A DNA stretch of 64,000 nucleotides from Penelope pileata (taxonomy: Eukaryota > Chordata > Aves > Galliformes > Cracidae): assembly GCA_013396635.1 (NCBI GenBank), contig WBMW01001268.1, positions 1,562,830 through 1,626,829 of the forward strand, written 5' to 3'. Position numbers and translations under genes: made by a program. This document shows positions 46,564 through 60,500 of this stretch, one piece after another. Each line of letters starts with the position of its first letter. Position 1 is the stretch's first letter. Under the pieces are notes generated by a model. It was not told the origin of the DNA. It was given only the letters and a program-made list of their open reading frames with translations, and made no database searches.

Positions 46564-47954
46564 AGCCAACTCTGAAAATGTGTCTTCTCTTTAAGGAACA
46601 CATTCGGTGCTATAGTATGTGGGCATATAGTTGAACTGGAGACTAAATTTAGCACTAGAAAAGTCAGCAGCTAGGGCAAGATGGAAGATTGATCAGGTAA
46701 CATTAATAATATGTTCAAAAATGTCTTTCTTCTCCAAAAAGCTTCATAATCTAGGATTATAGATCTATGCCAATCAAGCAAAATCAGTTATTTTCATTAT
46801 TTGAATTTCCAGTGCTAGTTAGTTGCCAAAACTCGGCATCATCCTCATGGGAATTCATATTCCAGGCATATGCCTGTAACCTGGCACAGGCTGGCTGGGA
46901 AAGAAGCAAAGAAGCTACACCAGAGAAAAAGTTAAAATTTTAAGTGAAAAAGGTTTCCTTTTTCTTCTGTTTTGAGCAAGTATTAGCTTTCTTGGGAGGA
47001 AAAAATATGACTTTTATTTTTTAATTTTACTATATTTCATTTCAACACTGAGGCTCCAGAACAAAACATAATACTGGGAAATTCCTACTGCATGCAGATT
47101 TTCTCCCAGAAACCTGTAGAACTGATAAAAGATGAAAGAACTGTAGAAAAGATAGGGCATTCTTATCAGAGATTCAGGGGATATTTACTAAATGGAAAGT
47201 TTGGTAATTCAAAGCTTTACGAACAATATTTTTTCACCCGGTGAGCAATTAGACAGTGAAACTCATTGTCACAGTCTGTTAGCCAAGTGGAGAGTAGAAG
47301 TGCGGACTCAAAGGGAGACTGGGTATTTCAATCTGTTAGAAATATGAAATAAACACAAAACTAAAGAATATTGGAGTGAATGTAAATCATGTTGCATGTA
47401 ATATTCACCACAGGACATTAGGAAGGAGCTTTTACTGGTGGCAGACTACCACCATTTGCTTTCTGCTGCTGCTTCTTGCCTTGTCCTCCTAACTGCATGG
47501 TAGGGGTCCTGGCCAGGCAAAACACTGGGCCGACTGGATTTCAGTCACCAATTTGTTGCAGCAACTCCTACCTCCTCAAAACACTCCTTTCCTGTTTGAG
47601 AATAACTCAGACTACACAGACAGTTTTAACAAGGGATTCATGCCTCTCTGATCAAGAAGCTTGTGGCTACGTTGCTCTCCAGGACACCTATCACCCCACG
47701 GAAACAGGGGAGGCACAGAAGTGAGCCCATGCCACAGCTGCATCGCCGCCACGTTCATGCAACTCACTGACAGTTGGCGTACCTAGCAGGCACAGGCTTC
47801 AGGGCATCCATGCTGGTCTCGTGCTCATGAGCATCTTGGGCTATACTTGTGTTGGAAGCTTAGGCTAAAATCTTCTGCCTCGCTAGTGAGCTCAAAGCCA
47901 TGACGGTGATGCCACTGCTGCAGCAGTCAGCCCAGACCTGCCCTATGCACTAAA

Positions 47955-48085
47955 ATATCATTACCCCCATTTTAAAGAGACACTTGGCATGAACAGAAAT
48001 GAACTGAATTATCCAACTTATTTGTATCAAGCGGGGAACAGATGCCAGTGTTCTTGAACCCTAATGAGCTGTTTTAACTCTACCT
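47955..48085 (+). repeat. MIR SINE
   Basis: ATATCATTACCCCCATTTTA (family ATTATTATCCCCATTTTAC) is followed in order by ACTTGGCATGAACAGAAATG, GAATTATCCAACTT (GACTTGCCCAAGG region), AAGCGGGGAACAGATGCCA (AAGTGGCAGAGCCGGGA) and GTTCTTGAACCC (ATTCGAACCC). The order of blocks matches the MIR core and 3' region. Confidence 0.6.
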
Positions 48086-50459
48086 TCCCTCCTTCAGAGA
48101 CATTACAAAATTAGACTGAAGTAGCCTCTCAGCATCTGTAAACGTCTGAGGCTTGGAATGCAGAGAAGACAAGACTGCTCTCCCCTGCACACACAATCAG
48201 TATCCTGCAAACAGGAAGGAGTGGGAAGACCGCTGCAGGTCTTTCTAACGAAACTGTATTTGTGAAACTACAACCCAACAAGGAGTAGGCAGGAGAACAC
48301 AGGAAACCATCTACCGATCCACAGCTCCTTTGGACTTTATGTGGTTCAAACTGAAGCAGCAGCCTCCTACAAGAAGCCCAAAACTGATGGCCATAAAGGT
48401 GCTATGCCACAATGCTGTGCAAACAACAGAGGAGCTGGACAGTCAGGTCTCAGGGCAACACTGACCATGTCTGGAGAAAAGACCCCAGCAGATGAAGGGA
48501 AGCCCACAGAGGCAGAACGGTTGTCAGTGTCATGGCAGGACACAGCAGCAGTGAGAAATGCAGACAAACACCTATAGCTGCACCCAGATCAGCTCGCTGA
48601 CTTGTAAACATTTCCTGAATTCTTCCCCACACTCTTCTGTCTTATATTATTTAATCTGCCTCAGTGAACACAGCCTTTAAGAAAAAAGTCAAACTCTCAC
48701 AGACTGTTCTGTGGCCTGGGCATCACGTCAGGGTGTCTAGCACACAGATATTAGGTTAGCTTCTGGGCAGGTATTCATCAAATCCAACCTGATAGAGTAC
48801 CAGCTAATTTTTCTCTTCAGCTGACATGCCTTCCCACATGTAAGCAATATAAATGTGCACATTTCTGCTCAGATCAGTAGACAATATCACCCAGAACGAG
48901 GGCTCTGCTGACTTTTTGAGCTCCTTCCATTCCTCAGGCAGTTTGCTCAATCATGATTCATTTTAAGCAGATGATTTCCACCATGCTGGACAATTTCTTC
49001 CCCTTTTATTACATGATCTCTCCAACTATAGAGGATATTTTGGCACCATGCAAAAAAAAATTTATGTACACAGATACATCCTGCAGGTTGTAATGATTTC
49101 TCTCGATTATTATAATCAAGGAGGTTCCAGAAAGGAAAGAATTTAATTATTTATACGCTCAGATTTTTATGAGAAGTACATCACAGTTGATAAGAATTTC
49201 TCTAAGATATGATACATGTACTTTACCATTGCTACAAGAGAATTAATGTTACTGGAAGGCATTAATACATCTTACCCAAAATCATAGATCTTATTAAAGC
49301 ACTAAGAACACTTCCTTCAGGCTCGGTTAAGACACTTTGTAGAATGAAACACCTGATAACAGCAGTAACAGCTTCCAATGCAATGAGCCAAACCTCCAGA
49401 CATGATAACAGGATGAGCTGAGGGATTCTGTGGCCCAAACCAGCACAGATTCAGTTTTGCTAGTGAGGGGAGGGTAGCAAAATCTGCCCACACGGCAATG
49501 GGTGGTGTTGCAGGAATAGCCCCAAAAGGAGCCAGCAGAAAGCTCTATGGGCACAGGATACAGGCAGATTTGGGGTGCAAAAATGGCCTGGACGTTGTTT
49601 GTTTCTATAATAACTGGACAAACAAGATTCTGTGTGCATTTGATGTAAATAAAATGTTTTTGCTTGCAAATAAACCTCTTCCAAAGGGAAAATAGAAGGA
49701 AAAATAACCTGTAAGGGCTCTGAATACTCACTAGCCATTCAGAGCAGAGAGACCATGGTGCCCAAAGGACATCTGGTCATATCCTCCTGCCTGTGTTTCA
49801 CTTCCTACCGGCAGCCCTTTCACCTGGCTCCTGATGGTGAGAGGGTACCCATGCAGGATCTCAAATTTTTAGGTTCTGCAGAGTGTGCTGCACTGGAATG
49901 GGCAAGACAGCAGCACAAATCTCATGCCACAGCACTGACTGTTGAACCTAAAAACTACTGGAAAAAAAGAAATACCCTGGGTTTCCTGTTGATGAGGTAT
50001 TTTAATTTGCAGGAACACAAGTGACAGATGCTTTGGAAGTTTCCACTTTGTATTCTGCTTTCATCTTAATGAATATTAACTTATTTTTTCTAAGAGAGAA
50101 AGGCCAGAGAACTCTGAACACGAGAGGGAAACTGAAGTGTTTCTAATATTCCCCTCCACTCAGCTGTTTATACTGTGTTTAGATGAGTATGTCCATAGGT
50201 ACATGCCATGTCTGGCAGTCAGGTTTCACCAAAAGGAGATAAAATTCATCACTGTGGCAATTAAGGAAAACTCCAGCAGGATCACTCCAAAGCCGAAGTA
50301 AGTCACAGGACTCCTCAAATCTGTTCCACACAACCTGTGAGCAGCACACGGATGCTGTTGCTCCTCAGCAGCCTGAACCCAGCTAACAGCTGGTTCCTCG
50401 GGCTTGGTGGCTCACTGCCTGGCTCCTGTGACTTTGGACATGCTCCCCTTTGGCCTGGT

Positions 50460-50482
50460 AAAAAAAAAAAAAAAAAAGGGGG
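50460..50482 (+). repeat. poly(A) run followed by five G
   Basis: Eighteen A residues then GGGGG. There is no recognisable retroposed body upstream (TGGCCTGGT precedes), so a retrocopy tail is not supported. Confidence 0.85.
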
Positions 50483-53400
50483 ATTTGTTTTGTGGTAGTT
50501 CAGCATGCTGAAATGTCTGGGCAACAGGGCTGGTAGCACTGGATTGGGTTGAGGGAGGAGGCAGGATCCCATGGCAGGGGTGGGAAGGAAAACATGACCG
50601 TGGCAACTGTCTGCTATACAGCTGAAGCTGTTGTAGGATTACAGGCTGAACTGTGAGACACAATAGTCTTCCTTCTGTGAAATGAAGGCACTAATGCCAA
50701 CTAATAAAGCTGTGGCAATATTTCTGGTGTTTGCCAGTGACCTAAACATCTGCAGCAATGGTGCAATACAAGAAAAAAGTTACTTGGTCTGTCTAGCATC
50801 TAAATTACTTGTTTTCTTGTTAACTGATAAATATCTTGCAAGATATGCTTTATTTTCATAGAACATCATATTGAGAAACTGAAGCAATTCTTTTGCAAGC
50901 TATAAAATACCATTGCTGCAAGTGGTCACCAGTGCAAATGAAACCAATAGAGCCAGGAAAAATTACACCCCCTGCCAAATAGTCCCTCTTTGTATTAGCT
51001 ATGTGTTAAAACAACCTGTTCTCTGCAAGTTGAATTTCAGGTACAGGTTTGAGCTGGACACTGGCAGTGCTACTGGAACTGCAGAGGAATTCTGCCGTTG
51101 TGCTCCATCACCTCTGACCAGTCCTGCTGAGCATGGGAGGACGAGACTCCAGAAGTGGTGGGTACTCCCAGCTGGCACCAATACAAGGGCATTACACAGG
51201 CACTTGGACATCCCATGGCACCTCCTTATCTCAATGAATTTAACCTCACAACACCCTCCTCAGTTGGATATTGCATCATCAGTTTCCCCTAGCAGAAGTC
51301 AGATGTGTGCAGTGAGCGGCCTGCTAAGGCACAAGTGAGCCAGTGCAAGGCCGTGAGGGGAAAAGACATGGCCTCTTGTAGAAAAAAGGAACAGTAAAAA
51401 AAGAAAAAGGGAAAGAAGTACAAAAGAGAAAGTCAAAATGAAGGACAGCAGGGGAGGTAGGGTAGAAATACATCTCCTAGGTCTTCAGCCCAGGTTCCTC
51501 ACTATCACAGCAACTGTCTCAGGTAAATCTCCTTAAGCTCAATCTCACAGTTGTTTGACTTCTTTTGAACCCCCCTACTCCCATTGGAAAGTTATTTTGG
51601 AACTCCACTCCTCTCGTGGCTAGAAGCCTTTTAATTTCCACCCTAATTTTATTCATAGCCATATGTCCATCTGTTCTTGTGCCAGCCTTGTACTGTAGCT
51701 TAAATAGTTCTTCTCCCTCAATGATGTTAACCTCTCAGTTCTGGTTTCATGCTTGGCTTAGCTGGCTCTGTGTACAAGCTGCTGCCAAGCAGGCACTCCC
51801 TCACCTCCCTGCACCCAGTGGCACAGGTGCATCCTGCATCTCTGCCTGTGATGATGCAGTCACGCTGCCTCCTCCGTACTGGCACCAGTGCTGCTGCCGA
51901 CCAGTGCTATCATTAGTGCTCACGTTACTGCTGACCTTATGGCCAGCCAGTCTGGAAAACTCATCTAGCTGAAAATCAACCCAGAAAAGATCCCTCCTTG
52001 ATCCCACAGTTATCCCAGCAGTGGGCCACGGAAGGTGTCAGGAATAAGCAGCACAGGAAGAGAAAGGTGAAAAAATCCCAGTGTTGACAGCCTGGACATT
52101 GATCAGCTTAAATGAATTGTGAATCCCTATCTAAAGACAGCAAGAGTTCATTCTTATCCTTTCACATTGCCAGGTAAGAAGTCATACTTCTAATCTCTTC
52201 TTGTCAGGTAGTCCCCCCCCAGATGGCCTCTGCATTTCTTCCTGCTGGAGTGTGGGATGAACTGACCTGGACGTGCTATTCTGGAGTAGATCTCACGTTC
52301 ATACTTCCCTTTCTGGGTTAGAAAAAAACTTACCTGACTTGTCCTCAGATTCCGTTGAGAAAGACAACAAAGAGATATGAGAGATCCAAAGAAGAGGGCA
52401 GAAAAAGAGGACATAACTGTTATCTGGGATGAAAGCAGAGCCCAAAGGTCTCTGTCAATCCGAGCACTTCATGGAGCTGAACCCTGCCCAAATGTACTCT
52501 TGGGACCTTTACTTTCTCCAGAGAAGTCCCTACTTTATTAAAAACTTTCCTTGGGTAGTGGTTTGAGCTTCACAGTGCCAGGGAGAGAAGAGGAGGTGAT
52601 GCTGCCGAACCAGGCAAAGGCAGTGCCTGAGCTAGCAGTTTCCTCACACCGGACAGATGCCTCTGCTGTTAAGCACAAGAAACATCTAACCACTTACGCA
52701 TGCAGTCACGCATATGTTCATGTGTGTTGTTGACATGAAGCCTACAAGTCCCTTCAGATGATATTTTGTAAAATGCAAGAGGTAAACAAATGGAACAGAT
52801 CTTGGAAGAGTAATAGGAAGAAATATACAGAGCAAACTTTAGAGAAACAAGAAAAGAGACCAGGCATGCTTTAAATGATTTCATATTTTAACCTCTGAAC
52901 ATTAGCTGATCCTTGATGCCTGGTCCATCATCATCCTCTCCCACACCTATTTTCATGCAGCACAAGTGGCATTTCTCCCTGGGTCCTTTGCTTTCAAAAA
53001 GAATGGAGAATTCCCAGAGTAACTCTGAGTATTCAACATTGAATCACTTCACACCTGATGACAAAAATATGTGCAGACAGGATGTTCCCCAGCCAAAGGA
53101 CGTCACTCTGCCTAGCAGCTGAACTGTACAAACCCCGAAGCAGCTTTGACGCAGGAACCTGATCCCAGGAGCTGTATGATAGGGCCCGCCTGAGGCCACG
53201 GGCTGGCAGCACAACGGATCTGCAGCCTCCATGTGCAGAAGCTTCCTCTGGATCATGTCAACCATACATGAAAAACACAACCACTTCCTTCCACCTCACA
53301 ATACTGCCTGGCACGGGGCTGTGAGCCCGAGGATCTCTGTCAGAAAAGGCCTTGCCAGTGTTGGGCAGGACTCCTGCAGAAAGCCCCAGACTTCCTGGTA

Positions 53401-54149
53401 CGTGATGTGGCAGCCGGGCTGGGCAGGCCCACACAGCAAATCCACTGCGGGTCCACAGACCGCCCACGCCTTGTGCGCAGTGAGTCTCACCTGAGGGACA
53501 CCTCAGCTACGTGCATACGCGCAGTGAAGCTGCTCCGTGACTGTCTGCAAACACCACTGTCATCTGGGATTTCTGGGCATCTTATTCTGGATGGAAAACG
53601 AGCACGTCAAGGGAGACCTGGAAACAGGGTGACCCTGGACAGTTAAATGTCTGCAGTGATTGTTCCACTGAGGTTTTGCCCTTTGGAATATGAGAAATCT
53701 TCCCCTTAGATAGCCTTTGCCTGATCACAGAAATAAGTATTATTTCATAAAAACAAAGGAACAACCCCCCTCCCACGCACACAAAAACAGGAAGACAGCT
53801 AGGAAATACATAGGAGCTACTTCTAGTTCTGTTCTAAAAAACTCTACAAATAAGAAAATGAATCCTCAGATTAAATCCATATGAGGGGACCAGAGAGATA
53901 CACAGTTGCTCTGCTGCCTGGATTATCTGATGGAGTAACACTCAGAAGTGCCTCTTGCCAATCACATACATAAACCTGGTTTATCACATCTTCAACAAAG
54001 TAGATTATATTTTTGTGGTGCCCTTATCCACATGTTCAATCATCAGGACTGCACTACCTTTCCCAATGACCTTCATGTTTCTCTTCCAAATTAAACAGCC
54101 AGGAGTTAGTCCCCAGCTTCAGCTCAGGTAATTGGCTGCAGTGCAGGTG

Positions 54150-54440
54150 GTGTGACCTGGGGCAGAGCTTTGTGATTGTGACAAGGTCACATATGTCAGA
54201 GGAGAGAGGAAAAGCCCCAGCAGAGACCTTCACCTTTAATCTGCTGTGTATCATCATCAAGGCTCAGCCACTCAGAGTGCTTTGTGCTGATCCAAGGTCC
54301 TTCCAAGAGCAGCATCAGGCACCTGAGAGGAAAACAAACAGCAGTTTCCCCACTGCTGCTCTAATTAAGACGTTAATCAGGTACATGCAGGCATGGATGA
54401 GTTGCTGCAGACTGAGTTTGAGGTACTGACCCTAGTCAGA
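54150..54440. promoter_or_regulatory. possible regulatory segment with a nuclear-receptor half-site
   Basis: An AAGGTCA extended half-site (54183-54189, in GACAAGGTCA) of the type bound by orphan receptors is followed by ATATGTCA, CACCTTTAATC and CTAATTAAGACGTTAATC (near 54361-54378). The mix suggests an enhancer but is not decisive. Confidence 0.2.
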
Positions 54441-56739
54441 GCAAGGACAATGGTACAGGTTTTGGTTCAGATTGAATGAAGCTGGAATCCTATGATTTGA
54501 TCTAGTAGGATTTTCTCCAGTGCTGAAGGACTTTACCAGTTTTACGGGTGTTACAGCAACCTGTCTCCTTGCTCTCATTTGGAATTTCAGACTATTACAT
54601 CTGGGGCACTTGTGTCTTCTGTGTATTAGTCCATGTCCCTTTGGCAGACTGTGCTTTCCCAAAGGAGAATTCCGATCCAAAAGAGACCCTATGAGAGACC
54701 ATTCCTGCTGAGTCCTGAAAAATGGCTAACTACAAATGTTCACTATTTCACAACATTTTATCATGCATTCTTTTATATTAATTAAAGAAGAGGCATATGT
54801 TTTAATTGAGCTGAAAACTCGTTAATATTAACATTCACGATAGTTGATAACTACCTAATAACAGAAATTCCTAGATATTTGAGAACTCTAACCATATTGT
54901 CCCAGCTGTGATATCTGTAGAGAACAAGATACAGCTATGTAAAGCTGCTACGTTGGCTAAGTATATTCAATTATCTCTGCTGGTTTCATCCTCACTGCCC
55001 ATACTCTCAATTTGTCTCAGCAATTGCTAAATATTTTAAGCTTTTTAATTCATGCATGCATTACAAATACACACTTTGGGGAAAAATATGGCTATTTTAT
55101 CCACCTCAACACGTGGGCATGAACATACCACTAATCTGTGTACAGCTGTGAGACTTGGTCTCTTTTCCCCTTATCCACCCCCTCCAGAAAACAAACTTTG
55201 GAAAACAGGTCACGCAAACACAGGGATTTCTATAGGGAGCCCATGGCACAATGTGCAAATTTGCAGGTGCATAGTGGGCTCCTATCGTCTTGTCCTCACA
55301 CACACAATAGGAGCTGCACCAGTAAGGAGGCTAAATGGGGAACACATGGATGGACAGTAAAGATGATGTTGGTAGAAAGTGCAAGAACCTCCTTCTGCTT
55401 CTGTTTCTTTCAAAGGCTTCTGCATAGCAATTCCTTACCATTGTGATATATGTAGCGTATGTATTCATGATATGCTTGCTAAAGAAACCTTGTCTGTCAT
55501 CAGCAGAGAGGCCTGTGGAAGTGCCTTTATTCCAAGAGCCCCTTGGAGTTCAGACAGTATGGCATCCAGGAGTGGGGAGTAAAACCACCAACTCTTATGG
55601 TAATGAAGATTACAGTGAAGAATGGACAGGATGAAAGCCTGGCAGCTTACCCACTGACAGCAATTCAGAGGATTTTCCCTTATAACACCACAGCAGTCAG
55701 CCATAGCTTGGTTTTACCAGCGTTTTCCCTACAAACCACTTCAGAAGTCTCCCAGCCAGGCTGGAAAAATCGACATGGAGGTGAAACCTTTGTATCAAAC
55801 CTCCAAGCAAATGTGAAAAAGGGCCCTTGCTTTTGTGTGAAAGACTCAGAGATGAAACAAGTATAGCCCTGCAAAAACACATACAAAAAACTATATGGTG
55901 TGAGTTGGTACACATTCCAAGAGTTATACGCAAGTCAGCTAGATTAAATTAATTTACCCCACCTGATAATTAGGCTTGTGTAAACGAACACATCTAGTTT
56001 CTATCACTTTTAAGCCAGTTTGCAATGATCTGCAGCAAAAAAAAAAATCTGGTAAGTGCTGTGGCATGACTCTAGGAGTCAATAGAGGTGATCAGATCCC
56101 AATCACTTCCAGAGGACTTCTTCTCCAAGAATTAGAAGCGACAATCAGCAGCAGCACTAGTTCTTCCATCCCTTCTTCTTTGTCTCCTCCACAAGCTCTT
56201 CGTAAGCTGTGAGGTTTTGAACACTTCTCTTGCTACAAGTGGAGAAATTAAAGACATTGCTGAAGTGTAACTTTTCAGACTCTTAATCAGTCCTCATTAT
56301 GTTTTCGGTTTGGGGAAAAAATTAAGTAAAATTAATTCTTTTTTTCTCCTGATCTTTTGTTTTCATAATTCTTGATAACAAGATCTGTTCCAAGTTCTTG
56401 TACCAATAATTTCTTGAGAATTATAAAAGACATCTTATTTATAAAATTATTTGGAAAGCAGGATGGTGTTTTAACCTGCGTGTCCTCACGAGATCCACCC
56501 TGAGCTCCCAATGATGGAGCATCCATCTTTACCATTCAAGAACGTGGTTGCGGTCTTGCTCACAGCCTTTGCCTTTGAAGGCATGGACCTGAAAGGTGGT
56601 TTCACCGTGGAGAAACCAAAGATCACAGAGGGGCTGAGATACCTCTTTCCTCCTGCAAATCGGTCCCTCTGGGGAAGAGGAGAGATCGTGCGGAAGCTGA
56701 AAGCCCTGTCAACAGGCTACTTACTGTGAGCATTAAGCC

Positions 56740-57560
56740 TGTCTTAAACAGAGGAAATTAATACCAAGCACCTCATTTAAATGGCATTTCATGTGGGACA
56801 AAAGCCAGGAAATATAAATGTTGGGTCTGTCTGCTCATCACTCACATGACTGCGCCTTTTGTTTTTCCCCTGTGATGAGCAGTAAGGATAGAAAATCAGC
56901 CCCAGCTCTGAGTTTCCTGGCTTTTGTCGGTTTATGTCACACCCATAACATTATTCAAACAGGGGGGTTTGTGTGTCACAGATAAATGTCGACAAAGCCC
57001 CATCTAATGCCTTTTAGGTTGCTAGGAAACCCGACTTTGTAGCCACCACAGAGATATCTCTGGCTAGGGGCTCAGATAAGCTCTGACTTGTTTTGATTAG
57101 GTGAGCTTTATTGCAGAAAAGACAGCAGCATGCTTGACATCATGAAAATATGACCTGCTACAAAAAACACGGTGCAAAGATCATTTATTGCTCACAAGTC
57201 ACATCCAGGGGAGGGCACTAAGAATGCCTTTCTAGCCCACCATATCACTTCCACCCAGAAAAATCCACACCTCCTAATTAAGGTTTCCCACAATCCCCTG
57301 GGACTCGGGGCGGCCACTGCTAACACCTCTGTGTTGAAAAGTGCTGTGGTGAAAAGTCATTATTAGTCTGGCTTTAATTTCGTGTGTCAGGAGAACAGTG
57401 GTATTTGTGGTCTGCCGTGCAGAGGAGATAACTAAGAATTAAATTACCTGTGTTCTCCCCTCAGCCCTGCAATTTAATGATTGTGTTGGAGAATAAACCT
57501 GCCTAAGTTATTCCTGTGTCAGGCATTTATGCAATCCTGTTAATGGAGGGGGCAAAGGGA
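56740..57560. promoter_or_regulatory. possible enhancer or conserved noncoding element
   Basis: Repeat-free sequence with varied binding-site-like cores: ATTTAAAT near 56776, an RFX-like GTTGCTAGGAAAC (57018-57030, one half-site imperfect), a GATA site AGATAAG (57074-57080), and several Sox-like CTTTTGT/ACAAAG cores. Frames are closed. The texture resembles developmental enhancers, but conservation has not been tested. Confidence 0.3.
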
Positions 57561-60500
57561 CGTAAGCCTCTCTGCTGTTGCTTGCGGTGACCTGAGGCTG
57601 CTCAGGGGCACTGATGCTCTTCTCCTCCCTTCAGACTGAGCCCATCTCTGCCTGTTCATGCTATGCCAGTGCCCTGCCTCTGCCTACAGCATGTCCAACA
57701 GGCACTTGGTGGAATAGCAGAAACACCACGCCCTTCTGATAACTGGTTTTCATCCTTCACCTCCTTACTGATAGCAGGTTTTCCCCATGACCTACCCTAC
57801 TGCAGCTGTAGCAGCTTGTCCTCCCCATTGTGCACAGGTAAATAAAACGTTATTCCTTCCTCTCTGCAGCAACCTTCTATATGTTTGAAAACAGTTATCT
57901 TTTCACCCTCAGCCAACTTTTCTCTAAACGAAGCAGCCTAAACTTGCTCAGTCTAGAGAACCTTATAGACAGTATTTTCCTGAACCTCTTTAACTCCATG
58001 CTGGTTGCCTATGAAGGCAAGGCAAGTATTCCCCAAGCTACAGAGCTGAGAGCTATGCAATTTCTGTCCATGTTGCTGGCAATAGCTTGGGATCACATAA
58101 TCTCCTCTTTAATCAGGAAGGGATCAAGCAGCCGTGTCTGATGATATACACGGTTGTCATCAGGTTGTTGTGTTGAGTCTACGAGCAGCTGAAGCTGCAT
58201 GACAGAGATCTTGGGTCTGTGCTATAAGCACTCTCAGGATTTTCATTGTGATCTAAGTTCGCATTCACATATTTACATTTATTAAGGTACATGGCTCCAT
58301 GAAGTACCCTCATGTGAGAGATGCAAGTCATACCAGTCAGAAGACAATCCTGTGGAGTTGCTCATGAGATGTATAAAGGCATAAACTTATGCCCAGTTAC
58401 ATGAAAAGCTTCATTCATTGAAGAAGTATAATCAGCCAATAATCATAACATTGTTAAAGAAATCTCTGCTCATCAATCTATCTCAAGGAAAGCTATTACA
58501 GGAGTTAAAAAGTGATCAAAAGGGTGAAAACAAACAGGCTCTTTCCAGCTAATTGGGAAAGCAAGTTTCAGAATAATGAGTTCTGTGCCAAGAACTGTGC
58601 AGCTGAACTGTTTCACTTGGGAGAGCTCAGTACAAACAGCTACCTTCCACACCATTCAGTATATAGGTTAATATTAACATTAGGCATTGCACATTTAACT
58701 CAATAGCCTAGGAAGCAATGGTCTGGTATGCTTCCCTGCTACCACAATTAAACCTTGGATCTGTGTACAGTATTTGAGCATACCCTCATGTGCTGGGATC
58801 CTGCCAGAGAGGATACAGAAAGCCTGTTTACACTCTTTGCAGCTTGCAGTTGGAGCAAACTCTGGTGCCCTGGCTGACTTGGACAATTTGGCCCCTGTCC
58901 CTCAGGAGCACATGAACCGTGACCACACCGCAGTGCTCCAGGAACAAACCTGGCATTTTACCAGCTGCTGTCTGCAACTGGGGCTGGGTGTCCCCACGCC
59001 TCCCCAGCGCTGGGGTCAGCATGCGCTTGCCCCATGCACAACAGAAGACCACAATAGCCTCTACCTCTAAGGTGACCAAGACCAATGAATGTGTAGAAAG
59101 GCTGTTCAGCATTTGTTGGAAAAACATACTTCCTGCTTGTGCTATAACCACATCTTCTGCCATTGCTTCCTCAGCACACAATGTCAGAGCCCCACCATAA
59201 AGCAGTTCACCCAGTGGGGTGTAAGAAAGGCCAGCCTAAACTAGGGCTATGATGACTACCCACAGAAGCCTGCTAGAGACAATTTTGGCCAGATGGCGTC
59301 TGTTGTGCACTGCTGTTGCCCCAATTATGTTCCTGGGTCTTAGCTGCCAGCCAGGCTGTGACACAACAAGTTGTTACACAGAAGTGTTCTTGAGGTCTGG
59401 GTGTTGCTGTTGGCAAATGAGGGCAGGAGGCTGCTGGTGGTAAAGGCTGCTTGTGTGTGTGGCCCCATAAAATCTCACCTGTCTCAAGGCCTGTTAAGGT
59501 TATGGACCTCTCAGACTCAGCGTGATGCTCCAGCCCCAAGTGACAACAGCACAAAATGTACTGTTACGGCGTGTAGATCCCAAACTAGCATAGCGCATGA
59601 TAAAGGCATGCATGTCAAGCTGCATCAGCACGGTGGTCGGCATCACAGTTCTTTACATGTGCAACCTTTGTTTTGATGAATTTGAAGTAAATTCACTGCT
59701 ACAGGCTCAACCCAGCATATCAAGCTGGCCTCATACCTCCTCCTCCTGCTTCCCACAACACTCCCTGCAGCACAAGCCTGGGCCTCAGCCAGTTCAGGGC
59801 ACATGGGCATCCTGGAAGTCCTGACTATGGAGTCCCTGGAAGTCCTGAATTTCTTTTTGTACCTTACAAACTTCTAGGGTTTTTTAATCACAAATTTCAC
59901 TACAAAAACTTGAGTTGTCAAATTATGAGAGAATGGCTTCAGAGCTCCCCAAATTTTCACTTTTCATGCCAGCTAGGGGATTTGTGAGCACAGTCAAGTA
60001 GCATTTGTGCCCAAGTAGCAGCGTGCATGGGTAGAAGTCTATGGGCACTGGAGAATGCTCATAGGGGGACCAGGTGAACAGGGCCACATCTGTGTAGGTA
60101 GTGTGCAGATCCTGGAGAGAACAGCCCTCCCAAATACAGCCAGGTTTCTGCAGAGCGGTAACTGTTAACTCACTTGAGAGAAGAGCTGAGCTGACATGGC
60201 TATGGTGTAGATGACCAGGAGACCGGTCATGACCGGAGACAAGGAGCAGATCTGACTACAAACAGACAGTGCAGATGCATTCAGTGCCCTGGATCGCATT
60301 CATGATGTCTGAGAGGAACAAGTACAATTTTTCCAACCATATTCTTGTACAAGCAGTTGCCAAAACTGCTTATGTGCATTCTACAAGCAGGTATTTAGAA
60401 ACACCCCAGATTCACTTGCCTACCCTATGAAAGGAGAGAGGAGCTAATCAGTCATGCCACAGCCAGGGCTGCTGCTGCGATGGACTAATGACACTTTGTC

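Larger units (their letters stand above)
43534..47954. other. unique DNA, no gene recognised
   Basis: Contains two weak SINE-like matches (43700-43780, 44180-44250), a 3'UTR-like stretch with a poly(A) signal (45230-45620), a short hairpin (45445-45467) and a small CR1 tail (46509-46563). The 130-codon frame at 44641-45033 is lysine- and glutamine-rich but has no domain and is not called. Confidence 0.5.

Noticed and set aside
60223..60236. 14-bp perfect palindrome CCGGTCATGACCGG
   Set aside because: Several palindromes of this length are expected by chance in 64 kb, and it has no supporting context.
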